DNA from: Microbacterium excoecariae
GTDB taxonomy: Bacteria > Actinomycetota > Actinomycetes > Actinomycetales > Microbacteriaceae
Length of the DNA: 64,000 bases
Reading direction: 5' to 3'
NCBI RefSeq assembly: GCF_011326725.1
Contig: NZ_JAANCO010000001.1
Coordinates: 1,584,633 to 1,648,632 of the forward strand
Positions 54,408 through 63,594 of the stretch are shown here, in pieces; the first letter of the stretch is position 1, and each line of letters opens with the position of its first letter. The notes beneath the pieces were generated by a model that saw nothing but the letters and a program-made list of their open reading frames with translations, had not been told where the DNA came from and made no database searches. The position numbers and the translations under genes are program-made.

Positions 54408-55409
54408 TCAGGGGAGGACGACGACCTGCGCGGCGTAGACGAGGCCCGCGCCGAAGCCGATCTGCAGCGAGAGGCCCCCCGACAGCTCGGGGTTCTCCTC
54501 GAGAAGGCGGTGCGTGGCGAGCGGGATCGACGCGGCCGACGTGTTGCCGGTCGTCTCGATGTCGCGGCCGATCTTGACCGTGTCGGGCAGGCCGAGCTGC
54601 TTCGCGAACTCGTCGATGATCCGGCCGTTCGCCTGGTGCGGGACGAAGGCGGCGAGGTCCTCCGGCGCGACGCCGGCGTCGTCGAGCGCCTTCTTGGCGA
54701 CCTTCACCATGTCCCAGACCGCCCAGCGGAAGACGCTCGGGCCCTCCTGGCGCAGCGTGGGCCAGGGGGCGGTGCCGTTGCGGAACTCGACGAGCGTGTG
54801 GTTCATCCCGACGAGGTCGCCACGCGATCCGTCGGATCCCCACTGCGACACGGACACGCCGGGGGTCTCGCTCGGGCCGAGCACGGCGGCGCCGGCGCCG
54901 TCGCCCAGGAGGAACGAGATCGAGCGGTCGGTCGGGTCGACGATGTCGCTGAGCTTCTCGGCCCCGATGACCACGGCGTAGGTCGCGGCGCCCGTGCGGA
55001 TGAGGGCGTCCGCCTGCGCAATGCCGTAGCAGTAGCCAGCGCACGCGGCGTTCTGGTCGTAGGCGGCGGCCGGCGTCGCGCCGATCGCGTCGGCCACGAG
55101 CGCGGCCATGGAGGGCGTCTGCTGGACGTTGCTGATGGTGCCGCAGATGACGAGGTCAATCTGCGCGGGGTCGATGCCCGACTTCTCGACGGCCTCCTTC
55201 GCCGCGGCGATCGCGAGGTCCGTCGCGCTCGTCGTGGCGTTCGCCCGGGCGCGCGTCGCGATCCCGGTGCGCTGGCGGATCCACTCGTCGCTCGAGTTGA
55301 TGGGGCCGACGATGTCGTCGTTCGGCACGGCGTTCTCGCCGCGCGCGGCGCCCATCGCGAGGATTCGCGAGTAGGCGTGGACGGGGGCGGCGTGGAGGGC
55401 AGCGGTCAT
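54408..55409 (-). CDS. fabH: 3-oxoacyl-ACP synthase III
   Basis: A 333-residue enzyme that starts fatty-acid synthesis by condensing an acyl-CoA primer with malonyl-ACP. The triad is Cys123 (NAACAGYCYG), His in FVPHQANGRIID near 255, and Asn in TTGNTSAASIP near 290. Members of this lineage usually prefer branched primers, giving iso/anteiso acids; this is inferred, not read from the sequence. GGAAGAAG precedes ATG 55409, which is 21 nt after fabD. Confidence 0.96.
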   Translation of the reverse strand: MTAALHAAPVHAYSRILAMGAARGENAVPNDDIVGPINSSDEWIRQRTGIATRARANATTSATDLAIAAAKEAVEKSGIDPAQIDLVICGTISNVQQTPSMAALVADAIGATPAAAYDQNAACAGYCYGIAQADALIRTGAATYAVVIGAEKLSDIVDPTDRSISFLLGDGAGAAVLGPSETPGVSVSQWGSDGSRGDLVGMNHTLVEFRNGTAPWPTLRQEGPSVFRWAVWDMVKVAKKALDDAGVAPEDLAAFVPHQANGRIIDEFAKQLGLPDTVKIGRDIETTGNTSAASIPLATHRLLEENPELSGGLSLQIGFGAGLVYAAQVVVLP

Positions 55410-55430
55410 GTCTTCTTCCTGCGGCCGGGG

Positions 55431-56363
55431 TCAGTGGTCGGTGGCGGCGAGAAGGTCGCGGGCCGCGGCCAGGTCGTCGGGGGTCTTGAGGGCGACGGTG
55501 GGCGTCCCGCGCATGCCGCGCTTGGCGAGGCCGACGAGCGCGCCGGCGGGCGCGAACTCCACGAGGCCGGCCGCGCCGGCATCGGCGAACCCGGCCATGC
55601 AGAGGTCCCAGCGGACGGGGTTCTGCACCTGATGCACGATGAGCTCGAGGGCGCGCGCGCCCGACGCCACGACCGTGCCGTCGCTGTTGGTCCACAGGCG
55701 GGTCGCGGGATCGCGCGGATCGCCGAGCGCCGACACGGCGTCGGCGAGCGCGCCGGCGGCGGGCGCCATGAATGCGGTGTGGAACGCGCCGGCCACCTGG
55801 AGGGAGATCACGCGTGCCCCGCGGGGCGCGGACTCCGCCAGCGCCGCGAGCCCGGGGAGCTCGCCCGCCGCGACGATCTGGCCCGCGCCGTTGTAGTTGG
55901 CGGGGGACAGGCCGGCGTCCGCGATCGCCTGGAGGACCGCGTCCTCGGTGCCGCCCACGACGGCGCTCATGCCCGTCTCGACCTCGGCCGCCGCGTCCGC
56001 CATGGCCCGACCGCGCGCGCCGACGAGGCGCATCGCGTCGAGGTCGTCGATGACGTCGGCGGCCGCCAGCGCGGCGATCTCGCCCACCGAGTGGCCCGCG
56101 ACGCCGCCGAACGCGGCGCGCTCGGCGTCGGTGAGCTGGCGCCAGGCGATGAGGCTCGCGGCGACGATGAGGGGCTGGGCGACGCGCGTGTCGCGGATCT
56201 GATCCGCATCCCACTCGGTGCCGGCCGCGACCAGGTCCACGCCGGCCGCGTCCGCGTAGGACGCGAGGCGCTCGCGGACGCCGTCGAGGTCGAGCCAGGG
56301 GAGGAGGAAGCCGGGGGTCTGTGAGCCCTGTCCGGGGAATGCGGCGACAATCACCCGATCCAT
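55431..56363 (-). CDS. fabD: Malonyl-CoA:ACP transacylase
   Basis: A 310-residue enzyme that loads malonate onto ACP. The N-terminus MDRVIVAAFPGQGSQTPG carries the GQGSQ oxyanion motif (11-15). The nucleophile is Ser92 in GHSVGE, and the catalytic His lies in the GAFHTAFM segment near 200. The frame is open upstream of ATG 56363, but homology starts there. First gene of the fab set, 81 nt after the PucR-type regulator. Confidence 0.96.
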   Translation of the reverse strand: MDRVIVAAFPGQGSQTPGFLLPWLDLDGVRERLASYADAAGVDLVAAGTEWDADQIRDTRVAQPLIVAASLIAWRQLTDAERAAFGGVAGHSVGEIAALAAADVIDDLDAMRLVGARGRAMADAAAEVETGMSAVVGGTEDAVLQAIADAGLSPANYNGAGQIVAAGELPGLAALAESAPRGARVISLQVAGAFHTAFMAPAAGALADAVSALGDPRDPATRLWTNSDGTVVASGARALELIVHQVQNPVRWDLCMAGFADAGAAGLVEFAPAGALVGLAKRGMRGTPTVALKTPDDLAAARDLLAATDH

Positions 56364-56444
56364 TCTTCCCCCGCGCGGCGCACGGACCCTGGCGCCACTC
56401 TCACAAGAATCGCGGCGCCCGTTGTCCATGGCCTCCAAGGTCGA

Positions 56445-57674
56445 TCAGGAGCGCTCAGTGCGCCGGGCGCCCTGCCGGCGGCGCGACACCTCGGAGGATC
56501 CGATCGAGCCGAGGATCAGGGCCGTCTGCAGGATGAGCGCCTCGCGTGGGCCCGTCGCGTCCCAGCCGATCACGTCGCTCACGCGCTTCAGGCGATACCG
56601 GACCGTGTTCGGGTGGACGAAGAGGTCGCGCGCCGTGGCCTCGAGCGAGCGGCCGTTGTCGAGGTAGCTCCACAGGGTCGTGACGAGGTCCGTCGAGTGG
56701 CCCTCGAGCGGGCGGTAGATCCGCTCGACGAGGGTCTTCTTCGCCACCACGTCCCCCGCGAGCGCCCGCTCGGGGAGGAGATCGTCGGCCTCCACGGGCC
56801 GCGGGGCGCTGCGCCACGACGCGGCGACCGCGAACCCCGCGAGGGCCGCGCGGGCGCTCCGACTCGCATCGACGAGCGCCGGCATCGTGGGCCCGAGCAC
56901 GAGGTGGCCCTGGCCGAAATAGGGCTCGAGCTGGGTCGCGATCTCCCGGAAGGCGAGCTGGTCCTCCTCGGGCCCGGGCTCCGCGCCCGGGGCGACGGCG
57001 CGGCCCAGGACGAGCACGAGCCGTGACCCCTGGACGCCGATGAGCACGTCGACCCCCATCTTGCGCGCCTTGCGTCGGACCTGGTCGACGTCGAAGGCCG
57101 GCGGCGTCGTGCCGACGAGGACGCTCACCTCGCCGTGGCCGTGCCAGCCGAGCGCCGCGATCCGACTCGGGAGCTCGTCGTCGGTCTCGCCCGTCAGGAT
57201 CGTGTCGACGACGAGCGCCTCCAGGCGCGCGTCCCAGAGCCCGCGGGACTCGGCGGCGCGGGCGTACACGTCGGCGGCGGTGAAGGCGACCTCACGGGAG
57301 TACAGCAGGATCGCCTCGCGCAGGTGATCTCCGCGACCCGCGACCTTCTCCTCCGTCACGTCCACCGTGATCCGCACGAGCTGCAGCGTCTGCTGGAGGC
57401 TCACGCTGCGCAGGAGCTCGCGCGGCGCCGCGGCGAAGATGTCCGCCGCGATCGTCGGGGTCTCGTGCGGGTTCTGGTACCACTCGATGAACGACGTGAT
57501 GCCGGCCTGAGCGACGAGGCCGACCGCCGAGCGCCGGGCGGGAGGCATGTCGGAGTACCACGGCAGGGACTCCTCGAGCCGCCGCAGCGTGGCCGTCGAG
57601 ATGTCCCCCGAAATCCGCCGGAGCCAGGCGAGTGTCGCCTTCTTGTCCATCGTTGCGCGCGTGCTGTCCGTCAT
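56445..57674 (-). CDS. fasR: PucR-family transcriptional regulator, FasR-like
   Basis: A 409-residue regulator with a C-terminal PucR helix-turn-helix (LEATARDLFVHPNTVRYRLKRV, about 355-376) and a central GGDEF-like effector region. Its place directly before fabD matches FasR of Streptomyces, an activator of the fabD-fabH-acpP-fabF operon; the assignment rests on that synteny. GAGGGAG lies 6 nt before ATG 57674; an in-frame ATG at 57650 is less likely. A terminator separates it from aceE upstream. Confidence 0.88.
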   Translation of the reverse strand: MTDSTRATMDKKATLAWLRRISGDISTATLRRLEESLPWYSDMPPARRSAVGLVAQAGITSFIEWYQNPHETPTIAADIFAAAPRELLRSVSLQQTLQLVRITVDVTEEKVAGRGDHLREAILLYSREVAFTAADVYARAAESRGLWDARLEALVVDTILTGETDDELPSRIAALGWHGHGEVSVLVGTTPPAFDVDQVRRKARKMGVDVLIGVQGSRLVLVLGRAVAPGAEPGPEEDQLAFREIATQLEPYFGQGHLVLGPTMPALVDASRSARAALAGFAVAASWRSAPRPVEADDLLPERALAGDVVAKKTLVERIYRPLEGHSTDLVTTLWSYLDNGRSLEATARDLFVHPNTVRYRLKRVSDVIGWDATGPREALILQTALILGSIGSSEVSRRRQGARRTERS

Positions 57675-57691
57675 GTCACTCCCTCGTGCGA

Positions 57692-57725
57692 CAGGCGGGC
57701 GGACCCCGAAAGGCCCGCCCGCCTG
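57692..57725 (-). terminator. Terminator after aceE
   Basis: CAGGCGGGCGG (57692-57702) pairs perfectly with 57715-57725, with a GAAA-containing loop. It starts 14 nt past the aceE stop and lies before the regulator gene. Confidence 0.85.
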
Positions 57726-57738
57726 CGTATCGCGTGGG

Positions 57739-60468
57739 TCAGGCGTCCCCGCCCGCGTTGCCCGACGCGCCCGCCGTCACGTCGTGAAGGCGGTACTTCT
57801 CGATCGCCTCCGCGACGATCCGGCGCTCGACCTTGCCCTGGTCGGCGAGCATCTGCAGCGCCTTGACGACCATCGACGGGCCGTCGATCTTGAAGTGGCG
57901 GCGCGCCGCCGCACGGGTGTCGCTGAATCCGAAGCCGTCCGCGCCCAGCGTGCCGTAGGGGCCGGGGATCCAGTTGCGGATCTGGTCCTGCACGGCGTGC
58001 ATGTAGTCGCTCGTCGCGACGAAGGGCTGGCCCTCGGCATGGCGGAGCTTCTCCGTCACGTACGCGGTGCGCGGCTCGTCGGCCGGGTGGAGGAAGTTGT
58101 GCTCGTCGGCCGCGAGGCCGTCCTTGCGCAGCTCGTTCCAGCTCGTCACGGACCACACGTCGGCGACGACGCCCCAGTCCTTCGCGAGCAGCTCCTGCGC
58201 CTCGATCGCCCACGGCACGCCGACGCCCGACGCGAGCAGCTGCACGCGGTGACCGTCGCCGGATCCCTCGGAGACGCGGTGGAGGCCCTTGACGATGCCC
58301 TCGACGTCCACGCCCTCCGGCTCGGCGGGCTGGCGCATCGGCTCGTTGTACACCGTGAGGTAGTACATCACCTCGGGGTCGGGGTGCGATCCGCCGTACA
58401 TGCGCTCGATGCCCGACTGCACGATGTGCGAGACCTCGTACCCGAAGGCGGGGTCGTAGATGATCGTCGCGGGGTTCGTCGAGGCCAGCAGCGGCGAGTG
58501 GCCGTCCATGTGCTGGGTGCCCTCGCCCGTGAGCGTGGTGCGGCCCGCCGTGGCGCCGATGATGAAGCCCTTGGCCATCTGGTCGCCCGCCGCCCAGAAG
58601 GCGTCGCCCGTGCGCTGGTAGCCGAACATCGAGTAGAAGATGTAGACGGGGATCAGCGTCTCGCCGTGCGTCGCGTACGACGTCGACGTGGCCGTGAACG
58701 CCGCCGCGGCGCCCGCCTCGTTGATGCCGACGTGCATGATCTGACCCTCGGGGCTCTCCTTGTAGGCGAGCAGCAGGTCGCGGTCGACCGAGAGGTAGTT
58801 CTGGCCGTTCGGGTTGTAGATCTTCGCCGAGGGGAAGTAGGAGTCCATGCCGAACGTGCGCGCCTCGTCGGGGATGATCGGCACGATGCGGTTGCCGAAT
58901 CCCTTGACGCGCATCAGGTCCTTGAGCAAGCGGACGAACGCCATCGTCGTGGCGATCTCCTGGTTGCCGGATCCCTTCTTCGGGAGTGCGTAGTCCTTCT
59001 CCTTCGGCAGCTCGAGCGGCACGTTAGTCGTGCGGCGCTCGGGCAGGAAGCCGCCGAGGGAGCGGCGGCGCTCGAGCATGTACTCGATCGTCTCGTCGCC
59101 CGCGCCCGGGTGGTAGTACGGCGGACGGTAGGGGTCGTCCTCGAGCTGCTTGTCCGTCACCGGAATCTGCATGGTGTCGCGGAAGAGCTTGAGGTCCTCC
59201 AGCGTCATCTTCTTCATCTGGTGGGTCGCGTTACGGCCCTCGAAGTGCGGCCCGAGGCCGTAGCCCTTGATGGTGTGCGCGAGGATCACGGTGGGCTGGC
59301 CCTTGTGCTCCATCGCCGCCTTGTACGCGGAGTACACCTTGCGGTAGTCGTGGCCGCCGCGCTGCAGCGCCCAGATCTCCTCGTCGGAGTAGTCCTTGAC
59401 GAGCTCCAGCGCGCGCGGGTCGCGACCGAAGAAGTTCTCGCGGACGAAGCCGCCGTCCTCGGTCTTGTATGTCTGGAAGTCGCCGTCGGGCGTCGTGTTC
59501 ATGAGGTTGAGCAGCGCGCCGTCGGTGTCGCGGGCGAGCAGGTCGTCCCAACCGCGGCCCCAGATGAGCTTGATGACGTTCCAGCCCGCGCCGCGGAAGT
59601 AGCTCTCGAGCTCCTGGATGATCTTGCCGTTGCCGCGCACCGGGCCGTCGAGGCGCTGGAGGTTGCAGTTGATGACGAACGTGAGGTTGTCGAGGCCCTC
59701 GTTCGCGGCGACCTGCAGCTGGCCGCGCGACTCGACCTCGTCCATCTCGCCGTCGCCCAGGTACGCCCAGACGTGCGAGTCGCCGACGGGCTTGATGCCG
59801 CGCGCCTCGAGGTACTTGTTCGCCATCGCCTGGTAGATCGCGTTGATCGGCCCGAGGCCCATCGACACGGTCGGGAACTGCCAGAACTCGGGCAGCATGC
59901 GCGGGTGCGGGTAGGACGGCAGGCCGACCGGCGCCGCCGACTTCTCCTGGCGGAAGCCGTCGAGCTGCTGCTCGGACAGGCGGCCCTCGAGGAAGGCACG
60001 GGCGTACATGCCCGGGGACGCGTGCCCCTGGTAGAAGATCTGGTCGCCGCCGGAGGGGTGGTCCTGGCCGCGGAAGAAGTGGTTGTGCCCGACCTCGTAG
60101 AGCGACGCTGCTGACGCGTAGGTCGAGATGTGGCCGCCGACGCCGATGCCGGGGCGCTGAGCGCGGTGCACCGTGATGGCCGCGTTCCAGCGGATCCAGT
60201 GGCGGTAGCGCCGCTCGAGCTCTTCGTCGCCGGGGAAGGACGGCTCGTCCTCCGCGGAGATCGTGTTGACGTAGTCCGTCGTCGGCACCATCGGCACGCC
60301 GAGCCGGCGCTCCTTGGACCGCGTGAGGAGGCTCAGCATGACCTCGCGCCCGCGCTGCGAGCCCTTGGCATCAACGAGCTGATCGAGCGACTCGCGCCAC
60401 TCGGCCGTCTCCTCGGGGTCGCTGTCGACGCTGCCCTGCGAGTACGGATCCTGATCGTGAACTGCCAC
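57739..60468 (-). CDS. aceE: Pyruvate dehydrogenase E1 component (homodimeric)
   Basis: A 909-residue thiamine-diphosphate enzyme that decarboxylates pyruvate and passes the acetyl group to E2. The ThDP motif runs from GDGEMDE (238-244) to NCN (267-269). Conserved [22 protein letters not shown] lies near 113-134, and the C-terminal transketolase domain is complete. GTG 60468 follows AAAGG by 8 nt; a candidate -10 (TAGTGT, 60568-60573 on the minus strand) implies a leader of about 95 nt. It supplies acetyl-CoA for the fab genes downstream. Confidence 0.97.
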   Translation of the reverse strand: MAVHDQDPYSQGSVDSDPEETAEWRESLDQLVDAKGSQRGREVMLSLLTRSKERRLGVPMVPTTDYVNTISAEDEPSFPGDEELERRYRHWIRWNAAITVHRAQRPGIGVGGHISTYASAASLYEVGHNHFFRGQDHPSGGDQIFYQGHASPGMYARAFLEGRLSEQQLDGFRQEKSAAPVGLPSYPHPRMLPEFWQFPTVSMGLGPINAIYQAMANKYLEARGIKPVGDSHVWAYLGDGEMDEVESRGQLQVAANEGLDNLTFVINCNLQRLDGPVRGNGKIIQELESYFRGAGWNVIKLIWGRGWDDLLARDTDGALLNLMNTTPDGDFQTYKTEDGGFVRENFFGRDPRALELVKDYSDEEIWALQRGGHDYRKVYSAYKAAMEHKGQPTVILAHTIKGYGLGPHFEGRNATHQMKKMTLEDLKLFRDTMQIPVTDKQLEDDPYRPPYYHPGAGDETIEYMLERRRSLGGFLPERRTTNVPLELPKEKDYALPKKGSGNQEIATTMAFVRLLKDLMRVKGFGNRIVPIIPDEARTFGMDSYFPSAKIYNPNGQNYLSVDRDLLLAYKESPEGQIMHVGINEAGAAAAFTATSTSYATHGETLIPVYIFYSMFGYQRTGDAFWAAGDQMAKGFIIGATAGRTTLTGEGTQHMDGHSPLLASTNPATIIYDPAFGYEVSHIVQSGIERMYGGSHPDPEVMYYLTVYNEPMRQPAEPEGVDVEGIVKGLHRVSEGSGDGHRVQLLASGVGVPWAIEAQELLAKDWGVVADVWSVTSWNELRKDGLAADEHNFLHPADEPRTAYVTEKLRHAEGQPFVATSDYMHAVQDQIRNWIPGPYGTLGADGFGFSDTRAAARRHFKIDGPSMVVKALQMLADQGKVERRIVAEAIEKYRLHDVTAGASGNAGGDA

Positions 60469-60567
60469 CAGGTGACCTTTCGTCGTGCGGGCAGATCGTG
60501 CCCAGATTGTGGATCGTGGCGCGCGACGGGCCCGGCTGTGACCGGACAGGCGTGCGCGTATTGCCCC

Positions 60568-60573
60568 ACACTA
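60568..60573 (-). promoter_or_regulatory. Candidate -10 of aceE
   Basis: TAGTGT on the minus strand, about 100 nt before GTG 60468. The leader shows no clear riboswitch or strong hairpin. Confidence 0.35.
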
Positions 60574-60631
60574 CCGACTCTTGCGGGGCGCGGTGCACGG
60601 CGCGTGCTCTCGGCCACGGGGCGCGGACGCG

Positions 60632-60637
60632 TAGACT
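60632..60637 (+). promoter_or_regulatory. -10 of tRNA-Val and the zinc-ribbon gene
   Basis: TAGACT, 13 nt before the mature tRNA 5' end. No other promoter is available for the gene that begins one base after the tRNA. Confidence 0.55.
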
Positions 60638-60650
60638 CTTCTCACGTCAC

Positions 60651-60723
60651 GGGTCTTTAGCTCAGCTGGTAGAGCACCTGGTTTACACCCAGGGGGTCGT
60701 CGGTTCGATCCCGGCAGGACCCA
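60651..60723 (+). tRNA. tRNA-Val (TAC)
   Basis: 73 nt. Acceptor GGGTCTT pairs with AGGACCC (one G-T). The D arm holds AGCTCAGCTGGTAGAGC. The anticodon stem CCTGG/CCAGG encloses loop TTTACAC with anticodon TAC. The T arm has GGTTCGATCC, with discriminator A. CCA is not encoded: after A60723 come C and then a GTG start codon, so 3' processing must cut directly at the start of the next reading frame. Confidence 0.97.
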
Positions 60724-60724
60724 C

Positions 60725-61456
60725 GTGAATTCCGCGCCCGCAGACCAGCGACTGCTCCTCGATATCGCCGACCTCGACGCCCGCCGCGCCCGCGCCGAGG
60801 CGGCGCGGCGCGCGCCGGAACACCAGGCGCGCGTCGCGGAGCTCATCGCCCGCCGTAACGAGCAGGGGCGCGAGCTCGTGGCCCGCTCGAACGCGCGCGA
60901 CGAGCTGCGCACCGAGCTCGCGCGGATCGAGAGCGACGTCGAGGTCGCGACCAAGCGCATGGCGCGCGACCGCGATCGCCTGACCCAGACGGCCATCGCC
61001 CGCGACGCGATCGCGCTCGAGAACGAGATCGCGGCGCTCGAGGCGCGCGTGGATCGCCTCGAGACGGCCGAGCTGGAGACGATGGAACGGGCACAGGCCG
61101 CCGAGGCCGCCGTGGCCGAGCAGCAGGCGCTGCTCGATCAGACGACGGCCGAGGGCCAGGCCGCGAGCGCCGCCGGCAAGCAGGCTGTGCAGGCCGCGAC
61201 GGACGAGATCGCCGCCATCGAGCGGGATCGCGCGGCGGTCGCGGGCCGGGTCCCGGACGACCTGCTCGCGATGTACGACCGGCTCGCGGCGCGGGGCACG
61301 GGCGCCGCGCTCTTCCAGCACGGCACGTGCGGCGCCTGCCGCATGACGCTCTCCCCGCGCGACCTCGCCGCGCTGAAGGCGACCGCGGACGACGCCGTGG
61401 CGCTGTGCCCCGAGTGCGGTGCGATCCTCGTGCGAACGGCCGAGTCCGGCCTGTGA
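60725..61456 (+). CDS. C4-type zinc-ribbon coiled-coil protein
   Basis: A 243-residue protein with a long charged coiled coil (about 15-175) and a C-terminal zinc ribbon of two Cys pairs (GTCGACRM and ALCPECG, about 202-236). It belongs to the widespread bacterial zinc-ribbon family with mycobacterial members of the Rv2229c type. A scaffold or nucleic-acid role is suspected but unproven. The start GTG 60725 matches the family N-terminus (a short stretch before LLLDIADLDARRARAEA) and lies 1 nt after tRNA-Val, so there is no ribosome site. It overlaps the polymerase gene by 4 nt. Confidence 0.9.
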   Translation: MNSAPADQRLLLDIADLDARRARAEAARRAPEHQARVAELIARRNEQGRELVARSNARDELRTELARIESDVEVATKRMARDRDRLTQTAIARDAIALENEIAALEARVDRLETAELETMERAQAAEAAVAEQQALLDQTTAEGQAASAAGKQAVQAATDEIAAIERDRAAVAGRVPDDLLAMYDRLAARGTGAALFQHGTCGACRMTLSPRDLAALKATADDAVALCPECGAILVRTAESGL

Positions 61457-63159
61457 CGGGCGACCCCGGCTCTCCGTGGCCGGGGAAGCGCGACGTCGTC
61501 GCGCTGGGGCGAGCGGGCGAGGGCTGGGCCGCGATCGTGCTCGCGGGATCCGCCCCGGGCACGCGGTGGGACCTCGACGCGGGCGCGTGGGCCAGCTGGG
61601 TGGCGGAGGTCGAGCGCGGCGGCGGGCCGCGGTGGGTGTGCGCCGACGCGAAGGCGACGGCGGCGCTGCTCCTCGGGGAGGGCGTGCGCCTCGCGCGCTG
61701 TTACGACCTGCGACTGGCCCACGACATCCTCGCGAGGTCCGTCCCGGGCGGGCCAGTCTCGGGACCGGCGCCGCGCCCGCGCGCCGACACGCCCGGGGCG
61801 CTCTTCGAGCTCGACGCCGAGGGCCCGGACCCCGGCGACGCCGTCGAGGTGGCGCGCGCATGGGAGCGCCAGCAGCGGGCGCTCGCGGGCGCGGCGAACG
61901 CGGACCGGCTGCGTCTCCTTCTCGCCGCGGAGTCGGCCGGGGCGCTCGTCGCGGCGGACATGGAGGCGGCGGGCCTGCCCTGGGACCGCGCGCACCACGA
62001 GCGGATCCTCGACGCGGAGCTCGGCGCCGCCGACGCGTCGGGGATGCCCGCGCGCATGGCACAGCGTGCGCGGGATGTGCGCCGCGCGCTCGGGCGCGAG
62101 GCGCTGGTACTCGACTCGCCGGGGCAGGTGCTCGCGGCGCTTCAGGCGGCGGGCGTGCCCGTCCGATCCACGTCGCGCGGGGAGCTGGTCGAGCACGATC
62201 ATCCCGCCATCCCGCCGCTTCTGGCCTACAAGAAGCTCGCGCGACTGCACACGGCGAACGGCCGCGAGTGGCTCGCGGCGTGGGCCCCCGCGGGACGCTT
62301 TCGGCCTGAGTACGTGCCGGCCGGCGTCGTCACGGGGCGCTGGGCGTCCTCGGGCGGCGGTGCGCTGCAGATCCCGCGGCTGCTGCGCCCCGCCGTGCGC
62401 GCGGACCCGGGGTGGCGCATCGTCGCGGCGGACGTGGCGCAGCTGGAGCCGCGAGTGCTCGCGGCCATGGCGCGCGACGAGGCGATGGCGAGCGCGGCAC
62501 GGGGCGCGGACCTGTACGCCGGCCTCGTCGCCCGCGGCGTCGCCGCCACGCGCGCCGAGGCGAAGGTGGCGATGCTCGGAGCCCTCTACGGCGCGACCTC
62601 CGGCGACGCGGGCCGCCTCGTGCCGCGCCTCCGTCGGACGTTCGGCCGCGCGATGCACGTCGTCGACGCGGCGGCGCGGGCGGGGGAGAGGGGCGAGCAG
62701 GTGGCGACCTGGCTCGGTCGGACGAGCCCGGATCCGGGAGCGGCGTGGCGCGCGCTGCAGGACGAGGCGGCGGCGGAGGGCGCGCCGGAGGCCGTGCGCG
62801 ACGCGGCTCGCCGCGCCGCGCGCGAGCAGGGGCGGTTCACCCGCAATTTCGTCGTGCAGGGCACGGCGGCCGAGTGGGCGCTGGCGTGGCTGGCGGACCT
62901 GCGGATCCGGCTCGCCCAGATCCCGCCGGTCGACCCGGACCGCGCCGGGACCGGGTCGGGGCCGGCGTTCTCTCGCGTGCCGCACATCGCGTTCTTCCTC
63001 CACGACGAGGTCATCCTGCACGTGCCCGCCGAGCGCGCCGACGCCGCGGCGCGGGCCGTGCGCGACGCGGCCGAGGCGGCGGGGCGCCTGCTCTTCGGCG
63101 CGTTCCCCCTCGACTTCCCGCTGGACCTCGCCGTTCGAGAGGATGCGGCGAAGGAGTGA
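61453..63159 (+). CDS. Family A DNA polymerase with 3'-5' exonuclease-like domain
   Basis: A 568-residue PolA-related protein of the actinobacterial class annotated as bifunctional 3'-5' exonuclease/DNA polymerase. The N-terminal part (about 1-180) aligns in layout with a 3'-5' exonuclease, but I cannot find a full DEDD set. The polymerase motifs are better: TGRWASSGGGALQIPR, motif A VAADVAQLEPRVLA (about 324-337), motif B region EAKVAMLGALYGA (about 368-380) and motif C FFLHDEVILH (about 513-522). There is no 5' nuclease domain. GTG 61453 overlaps the zinc-ribbon gene by 4 nt. The role in the cell is uncertain. Confidence 0.9.
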   Translation: MTGDPGSPWPGKRDVVALGRAGEGWAAIVLAGSAPGTRWDLDAGAWASWVAEVERGGGPRWVCADAKATAALLLGEGVRLARCYDLRLAHDILARSVPGGPVSGPAPRPRADTPGALFELDAEGPDPGDAVEVARAWERQQRALAGAANADRLRLLLAAESAGALVAADMEAAGLPWDRAHHERILDAELGAADASGMPARMAQRARDVRRALGREALVLDSPGQVLAALQAAGVPVRSTSRGELVEHDHPAIPPLLAYKKLARLHTANGREWLAAWAPAGRFRPEYVPAGVVTGRWASSGGGALQIPRLLRPAVRADPGWRIVAADVAQLEPRVLAAMARDEAMASAARGADLYAGLVARGVAATRAEAKVAMLGALYGATSGDAGRLVPRLRRTFGRAMHVVDAAARAGERGEQVATWLGRTSPDPGAAWRALQDEAAAEGAPEAVRDAARRAAREQGRFTRNFVVQGTAAEWALAWLADLRIRLAQIPPVDPDRAGTGSGPAFSRVPHIAFFLHDEVILHVPAERADAAARAVRDAAEAAGRLLFGAFPLDFPLDLAVREDAAKE

Positions 63160-63181
63160 CGAGCGGCGCGGGCGCCCCGGG

Positions 63182-63187
63182 TAGACT
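63182..63187 (+). promoter_or_regulatory. -10 element of rnpB
   Basis: TAGACT, 7 nt before the first paired base of RNase P RNA. Confidence 0.6.
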
Positions 63188-63194
63188 GGCGGAG

Positions 63195-63566
63195 CGAATG
63201 GGTCGGCCGGACGGCCGCGTCGCGCGCGGAAACGCTGTCGCGCCGAGGAACGTCCGGGCTCCGCAGGGCAGGGTGGTGGGTAACACCCACCCGGAGAGAT
63301 CCGCGAGACAGTGCAACAGAAAGTAGACCGCCGGCCCCCGGGCCGGTAAGGGTGAAACGGTGGTGTAAGAGACCACCAGGGGCCGCGGCGACGCGGCCCG
63401 CTGGGTAAACCTCGCCCGGAGCAAGACCAACAGGGGATGTTGACGCGGCCCGCCGAGTCCCCGGGTAGGTTGCTAGAGCGGCGCGGCAACGCGTCGCCGA
63501 GAGAGATGGCCGTCGACGGAGGCAGTGCCTCCCGAACAGAACCCGGCGTATAGGCCGGCCCATTCG
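63195..63566 (+). ncRNA. rnpB: RNase P RNA, bacterial type A
   Basis: About 372 nt. The ends pair (CGAATGGGTCGGCC at 63195 with GGCCGGCCCATTCG ending at 63566). Conserved core segments are visible in order: GAGGAACGTCCGGGCTCC (a variant of the usual GAGGAAAGTCC), CAGTGCAACAGAAAGTAGACCG, GGGTGAAACGGTGGTGTAAGAGACCACC, GGGTAAACC, and the late GGCAGTGCCTCCCGAACAGAACCCGGCGTATAGG. It forms the catalytic RNA that matures tRNA 5' ends. Exact termini are estimated from pairing. Confidence 0.95.
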
Positions 63567-63594
63567 CATGAACCGGCCCGACGGCCCCGCGGGA

